Assembly: GCA_020342155.1 (NCBI GenBank)
Contig: CP070842.1
Location: 1-57,278 of the forward strand
Direction of reading: 5' to 3'
Length of the DNA stretch: 57,278 bases
Origin: Dehalococcoidales bacterium
GTDB taxonomy: Bacteria; Chloroflexota; Dehalococcoidia; Dehalococcoidales; Fen-1064
Shown here: one piece after another, positions 16,296 through 23,585 of the stretch
How the letters are laid out: every line of letters begins with the position of its first letter
How positions within the stretch are numbered: position 1 is the first letter of the stretch
Notes under the pieces: generated by a model
The model's input: only the letters and a program-made list of their open reading frames with translations
The model's database searches: none
What the model was told of the DNA's origin: nothing
Made by a program: the position numbers and the translations under genes

Positions 16296-17252
16296 ATGCC
16301 GCTGTCAGAGCAAGAGAACCACTGTGTAGATTGTGCGTGTGAATTTCTGTCTTCAGCCATTGGCGGTCGATGGAAAGTGGAGCGTTACCTGGATGAGCTC
16401 TACACTGAAGAGCCCACCCCTGAGGTCGTGGTCACCAATGGAGAGACTACCGTTGCCATAGAAGTGAAACGGATGGCTGGCGACATGTCTCAACAGGCAT
16501 ACATGCAGAGCCTGCTCTCAAACGAAAGATACCTCGTTCCTTCATGTGGAGGATACTACTTGCTGGAGCCGCCGATTGACTTGCGCCTCCCCCTCGATAA
16601 CGCACTTCGCCGACAGGTAAAAAGGGAAATAGAGCATGTCGCGCCTACACTCCAGCCCGATGAGAAAGGGGTCATTCTGGTTCCCAGAAGCGGCCATATA
16701 TCGTTCATATCTGAAACCAAACCGTCAATGATATTCTGTTTACATGACCGTTGCGCTGATTTGTTCCAACCGTTGCTTGAGCGGCTGGAGGGACGTTTCA
16801 TGCTCGTGGACGAGGGGCTTGAGCACTCGTTCTTCACCGATAAGGGGAAGGAGGCCTTCTATGACGCCGTAGCCTCAGCTTACGAACGGCGCTTGGAGGG
16901 CGACTCATCCAAATTCTATTGGAATGAGGAGTGGCAGATTACCAGATTGAAGGCCAGCGCCGGATCAGGAGAAGACAGGGACGGCGTCTGGATACTTGCA
17001 TCTACTGAAGCGCGAAGCGTACCGGCATCGATTAATGAGAACCTCCAACTTGTGCTAGACAATGCCCTACGTAAGTTCGTCAAACGGTGGGCTTCCCTGC
17101 ACATACTGGTTCTGGAAGACAGCATTGGTGTCTTTACGCAGGAGATGCAGGAAACCGTTGCGGGTCTCAGTTCAGACGAGTTACCAAACATAGAATACGT
17201 GCTTCTTGTCGCCAACGATCAAGTTATCCAGTGCTATCCTCTGCTTGGCTAG
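16296..17252 (+). CDS. Uncharacterised protein with a PD-(D/E)xK nuclease-like motif
   Basis: The open frame extends back into the tRNA, so the real start is probably ATG 16296 (318 aa). Near the N-terminus, T-P-E-V-V-V-T-N-G followed by T-V-A-I-E-V-K-R fits the acidic residue plus E-x-K core of PD-(D/E)xK nucleases. The remaining ~260 residues show mixed helices and strands and no family I recognise. There is no methylase or helicase partner. Its place just inside a tRNA-Asn gene is typical of cargo in integrated elements. A stand-alone endonuclease or defence protein is a guess. Confidence 0.5.
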   Translation: MPLSEQENHCVDCACEFLSSAIGGRWKVERYLDELYTEEPTPEVVVTNGETTVAIEVKRMAGDMSQQAYMQSLLSNERYLVPSCGGYYLLEPPIDLRLPLDNALRRQVKREIEHVAPTLQPDEKGVILVPRSGHISFISETKPSMIFCLHDRCADLFQPLLERLEGRFMLVDEGLEHSFFTDKGKEAFYDAVASAYERRLEGDSSKFYWNEEWQITRLKASAGSGEDRDGVWILASTEARSVPASINENLQLVLDNALRKFVKRWASLHILVLEDSIGVFTQEMQETVAGLSSDELPNIEYVLLVANDQVIQCYPLLG

Positions 17253-17294
17253 GCTGCCTATTGCGAACGCTATCATAGGAATTTGGTAAGGCCT

Positions 17295-17370
17295 TACCAC
17301 CCCTCCCCCCGCCCCGCCAGCGCAAATGCTCTGGGAAATTGGCTCAAACGTGACCGACAACCTGCAAGTT
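17295..17370 (+). repeat. Dispersed repeat copy R2
   Basis: A C-rich stretch leads into GCAAATGCTCTGGGAAAT and then GGCTCAAACGTGACCGACAA. The core is shared with R3, and the tail resembles R4 (GGCTCAAAATGCGACTGATAA). The tail reads as W-L-K-R-D-R-Q-P-A-S-stop in one frame, which hints at the 3' end of a decayed gene, though no longer homology is visible. It lies between two genes, at the 3' side of both. Confidence 0.6.
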
Positions 17371-17388
17371 AAGAATCAAACGCTTATC

Positions 17389-18201
17389 TCAATCGCGCAG
17401 ACCGTATCCACTCTCAACCAACTCCCTAAACCTCTGCATAAATTGAGCCGCCGGGACACCATCGATAGTATCGTGATTAAAACTGGCTGTGACAGATAAG
17501 TATTCCCGGATTTTTACTTCCCCTTTGACCACTCCCGGTTTCTCTGAGATGCCACCAACAGTAATACTTAAGTTATACGCTGGCACAGGAATCCCCCAAC
17601 CGCTTCCTCGACCAAACATGCCAACGGCTGAAATTCCAACGGTACCAGTCAGTCTCATACGCCAATAAGGTGAGTTTAGCAACGTCCTCCATAATAAGCT
17701 TCTCAGAAAACCTGGCAGATACCAGTATAGGTTGACCCATTTCTGTGTGGTAGGCAAATCTTCACGCTTCTGTGCTGTTCTTATCTCCTCATGAATTTGC
17801 TCCAGAGTTTTTACGTTGGCTGCCTTTACCACGTGCGGGTAGATAGGAGCTCTTTCATGGTCTATTTCACGCTCAATCACTACTGCTATATCTACATGGT
17901 CATAGACAATTAGTTTGCCACGTCTTCTATAAGCATGTACTATTTTGTTCTCGTCGATTGCCTTTCCCAAACAAAATGTCAAAAACGCAGTAAAAGATAA
18001 TGAGCCACTAGTCGTCTTTCTGAAGTCCTTTACCCATTTGCGTGTATCGGTAACATCTATTTCTACCAGTGCGTGAATTGTGCTCATATGCCTAGACTGG
18101 TGCAAGCTATCAACTACCGGCTGTCTTATCTTCGGGAAAGGAATTACAGTAAATTTATCCTGTTTCTCTTTCACCATTTGTCCAACTTCTTTGATTCTCA
18201 A
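17389..18201 (-). CDS. Stand-alone E2-type (2-oxo acid dehydrogenase) acyltransferase domain protein
   Basis: The 270-residue protein corresponds to the catalytic domain of dihydrolipoamide acyltransferases only. There is no N-terminal lipoyl domain or peripheral-subunit-binding domain. The active-site motif H-x-x-x-D-G is present as F-N-H-D-T-I-D-G near residue 246, and M-S-T-I-H-A-L-V-E-I-D-V resembles the conserved early strand. No E1 or E3 gene is adjacent. It may use CoA substrates directly, as chloramphenicol acetyltransferase-like relatives do, but the substrate is not visible. The first ATG is 18201; ATG 18177 is an alternative. Confidence 0.8.
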   Translation of the reverse strand: MRIKEVGQMVKEKQDKFTVIPFPKIRQPVVDSLHQSRHMSTIHALVEIDVTDTRKWVKDFRKTTSGSLSFTAFLTFCLGKAIDENKIVHAYRRRGKLIVYDHVDIAVVIEREIDHERAPIYPHVVKAANVKTLEQIHEEIRTAQKREDLPTTQKWVNLYWYLPGFLRSLLWRTLLNSPYWRMRLTGTVGISAVGMFGRGSGWGIPVPAYNLSITVGGISEKPGVVKGEVKIREYLSVTASFNHDTIDGVPAAQFMQRFRELVESGYGLRD

Positions 18202-18289
18202 TTCAAGATAATAACCAACATGCTAGATGATATACTCTTGATACAGTGAGAATCAAATGTTTGTATATGCATACTCGTGAATCACTTCC

Positions 18290-18365
18290 TTACTCCCCCT
18301 TCCCCTACCTCACCAGAACAAATGCTCTGGGAAATTGGCTCAAACGCAGCCGCTTGACATCGTCA
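18290..18365 (+). repeat. Dispersed repeat copy R3
   Basis: Carries the C-rich lead (tactcccccttcccctacct), AAATGCTCTGGGAAATTGGC and TCAAACG. It agrees with R2 without mismatch from AAATGCTCTGG to TCAAACG. It sits directly upstream of the MBL-fold gene at 18443. Confidence 0.6.
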
Positions 18366-18442
18366 GGCACCAGTCGTAGACTGACGAAAATGCCGCGAAC
18401 CCAGGCCCGTGTTATAGCGTATCAGCCCTATCCATTATCTCA

Positions 18443-19336
18443 ATGACGAAGATAGAAGAAGTAGCGGAAGCCACATACCGTCTCGAAACGATACTGCCGC
18501 GTGCACTCTACACCTTCTCGGCGTATCTGATCAGGGAGACTGAAGGAGTCCTGATAGAGCCGGGGCCAGCTTCCATGGTGCCTTCTATCCAGGAAGGAAT
18601 GGAGCAACTGGGTATCCAGTCGTTGTCCTACATCATTCCAACCCATATCCACCTGGACCACGGTGGTGGCGCAGGGAGACTGGCAGAGCTGTTCCCACAC
18701 GCAAGAGTGGTGCTTCATCCGCGCGGAGCAAGGCATGTTGCTAGTCCCTCACGCCTCATCGAGGGTACCAAAATGGCCTACGGGGACGACTTTGAGCTCA
18801 CCTACGGCCCAATCTTGCCCGTTCCCGAACCGCAGATAAAAGTACCTGCGGATGGTGAAACGATAAGCATCAATGGAAGGGAGCTGATAATTGTCTATGC
18901 ACCGGGTCATGCCCTGCATCACATTGCAGTCTATGACAGTAAGACCGGCGGTCTCTTCTGCGGGGAGGCTCTGGGACTGCCAATTTCCGGTGACGAATAC
19001 GCCGCCTTGCCTTCGGTGTCTGAGCAAGACTTCTATCTGGATTTGTACCTTGCGACAATACAGAAACTGGAGAGACTTAAACCTCGCATGCTCTTCTATT
19101 CCCATACAGGAGGTGTGAGGGAGCCAGCGGAGCTAATCTCCAGCCTCAAGAAAAGCACCCTGGTACTGGACGACGCGATTCTTGCTGGGTTGAAGAATGG
19201 CGAGTCCACCGAATCCATAGAACGACGGGTTAAAGAGTCTCTCTCAAGCCAACTGGGTGTAGAGACAGAGAACATGAGTATGGAGACGACTATTCTTGGC
19301 TATACCACGTATTACAGGAAGAAGGGTTTGATATAG
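18443..19336 (+). CDS. MBL-fold metallo-hydrolase
   Basis: The 297-residue protein contains T-H-I-H-L-D-H-G-G near residue 72, the HxHxDH metal-binding motif of the metallo-beta-lactamase fold. Further expected ligands follow: H in A-P-G-H-A-L-H-H and H in Y-S-H-T-G-G. The position after the second His motif reads G-E-A, where many members carry an Asp. The layout matches broad-specificity hydrolases of the glyoxalase II-like branch. The methyltransferase gene begins 55 bp downstream on the same strand. The substrate is unknown. Confidence 0.85.
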   Translation: MTKIEEVAEATYRLETILPRALYTFSAYLIRETEGVLIEPGPASMVPSIQEGMEQLGIQSLSYIIPTHIHLDHGGGAGRLAELFPHARVVLHPRGARHVASPSRLIEGTKMAYGDDFELTYGPILPVPEPQIKVPADGETISINGRELIIVYAPGHALHHIAVYDSKTGGLFCGEALGLPISGDEYAALPSVSEQDFYLDLYLATIQKLERLKPRMLFYSHTGGVREPAELISSLKKSTLVLDDAILAGLKNGESTESIERRVKESLSSQLGVETENMSMETTILGYTTYYRKKGLI

Positions 19337-19390
19337 GCCCCCCATTAATGTCAGGTTAAAAGTCGGGATTCAATAAAGGAGTACGTGCTT

Positions 19391-20245
19391 ATGAGTACAA
19401 ATGAATTCAATCCGGCTCAGTACAAAGCAGCGACCCAACAGCTGTGGCAAGAAATGGCACCTGGATGGCACAAGTGGTCGTCCTCCCTTTTCTCTGAATT
19501 GAATCGGAACATCACTAACCAGATGTTAGAGCTGGCCGGCATTCGTGCCGGGTCCCGGGTCCTGGACATTGCTGCGGGTGACGGCGACCAGTCCATAACG
19601 GCAGCTCACAGAGTTGGACCAGACGGCTATGTTCTGGCTACTGACCTTTCGTCTAACGTACTGGCCTACGCTGCTTCCGCGGCAGAAAAGGCGGGCTTAG
19701 CCCATCTAGAGACCAGGGTAATGGATGGGGAAAATCTGGAACTCGAAGATAACTCCTTCGATGCGGTTATTTGTCGAAGCGGACTGATGCTAATGCCTGA
19801 CCCGAAGACTGCTATGGCCGAAATCTATCGTGTGCTCAGGCCGGGGGGACGCGTATCCGCCTTTGTCTCTTCCACGCCGGACAAGAATCCATGGCTCGGT
19901 ATTTCCGTTGGTATTTTGAGAAAACATGCTCAACTTCCGCCAGCACCCCCCGGGAGACCAGGAACTTTCAGCCTTGGTGCACCGGGTGTATTTAAAGGCA
20001 TTTTTCACGAAGCGGGTTTTCAGAGGGTAGTGACGCATTACACTTCCGGGTCGTTACCACTGTCATCGGCGGCTGAGTGCGTGGAGCTTCTAAAAGACAT
20101 TGGGCTGGACTCCGTGCTGGTGTCTTTAGGTGAAGATGAGCAGCAACAGGCATGGGCTGAGGTGGAACAGGCATTGAGGCAACTGGAAGGCCCAGATGGC
20201 TTCGTGTCGCCGGTTGAGGGCATAATTGGTGCCGGGTTGAAATAG
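19391..20245 (+). CDS. Class I SAM-dependent methyltransferase (UbiE-like)
   Basis: ATG 19391 has AAAGGAG nine bases upstream, so it is preferred to GTG 19385. The 284-residue product has methyltransferase motif I, V-L-D-I-A-A-G-D-G-D-Q-S, near residue 56. An acidic residue ends the next strand (V-L-A-T-D-L-S), and V-I-C-R-S-G-L-M-L-M is motif IV. M-A-E-I-Y-R-V-L-R-P-G-G is the usual post-motif. This layout fits the UbiE/COQ5-type Methyltransf_11 group. It follows the MBL gene. The tRNA-derived fragment begins about 70 bp after its stop. Confidence 0.87.
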   Translation: MSTNEFNPAQYKAATQQLWQEMAPGWHKWSSSLFSELNRNITNQMLELAGIRAGSRVLDIAAGDGDQSITAAHRVGPDGYVLATDLSSNVLAYAASAAEKAGLAHLETRVMDGENLELEDNSFDAVICRSGLMLMPDPKTAMAEIYRVLRPGGRVSAFVSSTPDKNPWLGISVGILRKHAQLPPAPPGRPGTFSLGAPGVFKGIFHEAGFQRVVTHYTSGSLPLSSAAECVELLKDIGLDSVLVSLGEDEQQQAWAEVEQALRQLEGPDGFVSPVEGIIGAGLK

Positions 20246-20315
20246 AACTGAGGTCTCGCCATTTTCAGGTTGCTGTTGACCGGCCTCCCGACGACTACAA
20301 CCAGCATTCCGCAGT

Positions 20316-20352
20316 CGCCAGGTTGCAGGTTCGAGTCCTACCGGGGGAGCCA
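20316..20352 (+). repeat. tRNA-Asn 3'-end fragment (putative attachment-site copy 1)
   Basis: Bases 20316-20352 match the variable loop, T arm, acceptor 3' strand and CCA of tRNA-Asn (16170-16206), with 4 mismatches in 37 positions. Nothing upstream folds into a full tRNA: the anticodon and D arms are absent. Such 3' fragments are what integrative elements leave when they insert in a tRNA gene. Its antisense reads as A-P-P-V-G-L-E-P-A-T-W-R-L, a common false ORF from tRNA. Confidence 0.75.
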
Positions 20353-20423
20353 GCTTTGATGAGCTAACGGTCATCCTCTTGTATCTCGAGTGACGCCCAT
20401 TTTGGCTATTCCAGAATGTTTTC

Positions 20424-21134
20424 TCAGTCCAGGTAGACCGGAACCCGTGGAGCATACCACATATCGTTGACTATGCGTTTAACAATGATGACAAGCAGTA
20501 GTATATTTGGGATAACGACTAATACATACCAACTGAGCTTGGTTTCTACAAGGCTTGATATGTAGTCGATAAAGGAATCCACAGGCTTGGTAATTCCGGA
20601 GGTGTCAGATACGACAGACCGCTGAATAGAAGGGGGGGCTTCTATCCGTTTACTGTTTGTGAAAAGTATACCACTGTGCCCGGATAGCACCTTATTTAAT
20701 TCCGGTATTTTTGCATATTCGCAGGCCGTCGTTATTCCTGATGAAGTGCCATAATGAGTAATTGTGTGTTGCGAACTAATGTCCACTGTATTGCCAACGC
20801 CGATATCTGTATGTACAGGATGGCCGTTGATAGAATAGGCAGTACCAATAATAGAGAAGGTCAGGAATAGAAGGACGGCAATAGCGAAGGCGAGTGTTGT
20901 CGTCACCAACCCGCGAATAGCTTCTATTGGTAAGGCTGATTGTCTAGCCCTGGCTTTACGTCCGGTTTGTTTCGCTCGCCTGAATCCCGGTAGCCGTGTA
21001 TCCGCGAAATGACTAAACCTGGTCAACTTCAACCACCCCAATCTACCGGCTACCTCCCTATATACCGCTATAACTGCAATATCAGGGAACACTGCCTTCA
21101 GGCCAATAATTACCGAGTCATGGTATTTCGACAA
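20424..21134 (-). CDS. Uncharacterised membrane protein with two transmembrane segments
   Basis: I do not recognise this 236-residue protein. A basic N-terminal half (about residues 35-70) precedes a hydrophobic segment at about residues 75-100. A polar, Ser/Thr-rich segment of about 100 residues follows, then a second hydrophobic segment at about residues 202-222 and a short basic tail. A likely topology is both ends in the cytoplasm and the ~100-residue loop outside. It is the first gene inside the tRNA-fragment-bounded region and lies 330 bp from the 15-haem protein. It may be unrelated to the cytochromes. Confidence 0.5.
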   Translation of the reverse strand: MSKYHDSVIIGLKAVFPDIAVIAVYREVAGRLGWLKLTRFSHFADTRLPGFRRAKQTGRKARARQSALPIEAIRGLVTTTLAFAIAVLLFLTFSIIGTAYSINGHPVHTDIGVGNTVDISSQHTITHYGTSSGITTACEYAKIPELNKVLSGHSGILFTNSKRIEAPPSIQRSVVSDTSGITKPVDSFIDYISSLVETKLSWYVLVVIPNILLLVIIVKRIVNDMWYAPRVPVYLD

Positions 21135-21465
21135 TGCCTTTAGGTTATTTTAGTATTTCTCGGTATACTCCAATCCTAGCAGTTAGACGTGACTTGTAGA
21201 ACTGCTCTTTAGTACTTTTTATGGCGCTACTTTCGTACCGTGTAAGTATTTTTCCAATGAAGGCCAGAGTGGGTAAAGTTGAAACGGTTATCCACTATTA
21301 CCGGGATGTGTTCTAGAAATGTAACTGCGTCACCATATAAGCTACGAGAGGTGGACCCTTACAAGGTGTATAGATAATAATGACGTATGAAAATGCTGGA
21401 ACCTCTGGAGAGATTTTTAACTGGCATGTGGTAACCTGCCAGGGCTGGTTTTCTGAGTATATCCT
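21135..21465. other. Gene-free intergenic stretch
   Basis: AT-rich DNA between the end of the 15-haem gene and the start of the two-segment membrane protein gene, both on the minus strand. I find no ORF with family resemblance, no strong terminator and no repeat. Confidence 0.5.
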
Positions 21466-22734
21466 CTAGGGGCTGGGTGTATGGCAGACAGAGCAGTCGC
21501 TGCGGCCTTCGAGCTTATGCGGTATTTGGGGTACACCACCCGAGACCACGCTATGGCATAGCTCGCAGGTTGCATCAGTCCGGTTACTATGTGTCGCTGG
21601 TAGTACACCGACCATCTGTCCGGCAGAATGGCACTCGGAGCATGGACGGTGGTCATCATCTACCGGATGGGGAACACCTGTCGGCAAAACTAACGAAACC
21701 TTATGGCAGACTAAGCATGTCTGATCAGTTCGGTCAGCGTGGGACTGCGGCAGGATTACCAGGCCTTGCGCCGAATGGCAGGTTGAGCAGAACTCCATCT
21801 CTCCCCCGAGGCCGTGGGCAATCAGCGTTGCCATCACCGTTGAGACATCGTGGCAGACCTGACAGGTCTCATCTGTCCTACCATTATGAGTGGCCGGTAG
21901 CGTAACCATCGCTCCAGCGGCATGGCATGACGTGCAAGCACCGTCTTCAGTAGCCTCGTGCGCTATCAGGGGTGTTGGTACCGGCGACAGTGTGTGACAG
22001 GTGCGACACCATATCGAGCTGTCCCTGCCCTCATGGCTTGCGGGCAGGTCTACCATAGCTCCTGTAGCGTGGCATACGGGGCAGGAGGAGTTCTTTTCTA
22101 CATTATGGGTTATACCGGGTGGCAGAACCGGGGTGACATCATGGCATGCCTGGCACATCGGCTCAACGGCTCCTTCATGATCGGCGGGTAAGTCTAATAG
22201 ACCCTCATCACCGTGGCAATTCGTGCATACCCATCCCTCAACAGCGTGAGCTATATATGGAGCTTGAATACCGATCTCCTCATGGCACATGAGACATGTT
22301 TGTACTGGGCGATCTTCATGGCTGACTGGTAGAGGTGTCAGGCTCCCGGCAGCATGACATTGGTCACATATGCCCCGCCGACCTTCGATGTCATGTGTTA
22401 TGTGTGTCACTCCGCCGGGAATCATCTGATGACAGGTCGGGCAGATCGCATTTCCTCGACCTTCGTGACTGGCCGGAACCGGCCAGAGCACCCGTGTATT
22501 ATGGCAGACTAAACAGTCGTCTCTGCCTTCAGTAACATGTGGTATATCAGGACCGATACGCTCTCCTGGCAGGTCACCACCGTTATCATCCACTACATCT
22601 CCGTTGTCAGGTTCTCCGTTGTCGTCTGTTTGTGTATCACGTTCACAACTGGCAGATAGCAATGCTAACACAGTAAGGAGCGCAAATATTGCAATGAAGA
22701 GATAGGCCTTATGAGGCATGTGATCAGCTATCAT
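21466..22734 (-). CDS. 15-haem tandem-repeat c-type cytochrome lipoprotein
   Basis: The 422-residue protein begins with a hydrophobic signal segment ending L-L-S-A-S-C, an approximate lipobox. An acidic Asp/Asn/Gly linker (to about residue 60) follows. The rest holds 15 CxxCH haem sites in seven consecutive ~47-residue units of two haems each, plus a half unit. The shared pattern is C-x-x-C-H-A-x-G-x-M-V-x-L-P-x-S-H-E-G-R, then a second CxxCH and P-x-I-x-H. Every CxxCH has an additional His shortly before it, suggesting bis-His haems. It should be anchored outside the membrane as an electron conduit. It is divergent from the tetrahaem gene at 23095. Confidence 0.9.
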   Translation of the reverse strand: MIADHMPHKAYLFIAIFALLTVLALLSASCERDTQTDDNGEPDNGDVVDDNGGDLPGERIGPDIPHVTEGRDDCLVCHNTRVLWPVPASHEGRGNAICPTCHQMIPGGVTHITHDIEGRRGICDQCHAAGSLTPLPVSHEDRPVQTCLMCHEEIGIQAPYIAHAVEGWVCTNCHGDEGLLDLPADHEGAVEPMCQACHDVTPVLPPGITHNVEKNSSCPVCHATGAMVDLPASHEGRDSSIWCRTCHTLSPVPTPLIAHEATEDGACTSCHAAGAMVTLPATHNGRTDETCQVCHDVSTVMATLIAHGLGGEMEFCSTCHSAQGLVILPQSHADRTDQTCLVCHKVSLVLPTGVPHPVDDDHRPCSECHSAGQMVGVLPATHSNRTDATCELCHSVVSGGVPQIPHKLEGRSDCSVCHTPSP

Positions 22735-23094
22735 GTAACTTTAGAACGGCTGCCAACTTTTATGATTTATGATGGTAAACATTGTAAGTGATTTCGTACT
22801 AGCTGTCAATAACACCGTAGAACTCTATTGTCCAATATTGAGCTGGAAAGTATAGAACAATAATAAACCAATATTGAACTCGCGTTCTTACCAATTTTCT
22901 ACCGAGTTCCTACCTCCTTTTTACTCTCCCGACGTATGATATAGCTAGGAACACAGGGGATAGCTCACTTGAGCGTGCACGTGCTTGACAAACTGGATAT
23001 AGCTATAGTAGTGTATATTACTAGTCTTCAATATAAGTCTAGTAATAATTAATCTGTTGCATGCAGAAAAATCAATGCTTCAAGAGAGGTGCAG
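22735..23094. promoter_or_regulatory. Divergent control region between two cytochrome genes, with repeated palindrome and dyad
   Basis: The stretch separates the divergent 15-haem and tetrahaem genes. Two copies of CCAATATTGA (22832-22841 and 22868-22877), each containing the palindrome CAATATTG, lie 36 bp apart. Nearer the tetrahaem gene, TATTACTAGTCTT (23016-23028) and AAGTCTAGTAATA (23035-23047) form inverted arms with one mismatch around six bases. TTGACA occurs at 22985-22990 but no well-spaced -10 follows. The elements could be operators for one regulator acting on both genes. Confidence 0.45.
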
Positions 23095-23505
23095 ATGAAT
23101 AAAAGACGACTGATGCTAGTGTTATTTGCTCTCTTTGCTATAGGAGGGGCCGTAGGTGGCTGGTGGTTCAGCCAGTCGGTCCCGTTGTTACACCCGGAGG
23201 GAATTCCTACTAATGTAGCTCACGCCGCAGGAGGTCTAGCGGACGGGTGTGTGAAATGCCACACGGCGGCTCTTCCTTTTTCAAATTGTCTGGATGCGGG
23301 TTGCCATGATTCGCTCGAAACTGCTGTTGGCACCAACAGTAATGTGTATCTCGCGCACCATGATGTAACGGCAACCGATTCTTGTATTGATTGCCACCAG
23401 GACCCGTCTTACGAAAATGACGCTCGATATGTTGCGATTCCAGAGACTAATCATGGTTTCTGTAGTTCATGCCATAACATGATGCAGCACCAGACAGGCA
23501 GCTAG
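23095..23505 (+). CDS. Small tetrahaem c-type cytochrome
   Basis: ATG 23095 is preferred because AGAGGT lies four bases upstream; GTG 23089 is also in frame. The 136-residue product has an N-terminal basic-hydrophobic signal or anchor (about residues 3-23) and then the haem sites. These are C-V-K-C-H, the unusual C-L-D-A-G-C-H (CX4CH), C-I-D-C-H and C-S-S-C-H. Several additional histidines could be distal ligands. The size resembles periplasmic electron shuttles such as the tetrahaem c3-like or class III cytochromes. A strong terminator follows at 23526-23563. Confidence 0.85.
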   Translation: MNKRRLMLVLFALFAIGGAVGGWWFSQSVPLLHPEGIPTNVAHAAGGLADGCVKCHTAALPFSNCLDAGCHDSLETAVGTNSNVYLAHHDVTATDSCIDCHQDPSYENDARYVAIPETNHGFCSSCHNMMQHQTGS

Positions 23506-23525
23506 AGTAAGAAAGAAGTAAGAGG

Positions 23526-23563
23526 AAAGGGACGCTACACTAAGTAGCGTCCCTTTTATTTTA
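23526..23563. terminator. Rho-independent terminator, probably bidirectional
   Basis: The perfect stem GGGACGCTAC / GTAGCGTCCC (23529-23538 and 23544-23553) has a 5-base loop. It is extended by A-T pairs and followed by ttttatttta on the plus strand. The preceding A-run gives a U-run on the minus strand. It lies between the convergent tetrahaem and NrfD genes. Confidence 0.9.
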
Positions 23564-23585
23564 CGGTTTAACGGATTCCTGAAAA

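Noticed and set aside
20126-20455. Antisense ORF reading A-P-P-V-G-L-E-P-A-T-W-R-L
   Set aside because: This peptide is the reverse-strand translation of the tRNA 3' fragment, a known false gene, and the ORF overlaps the methyltransferase gene.
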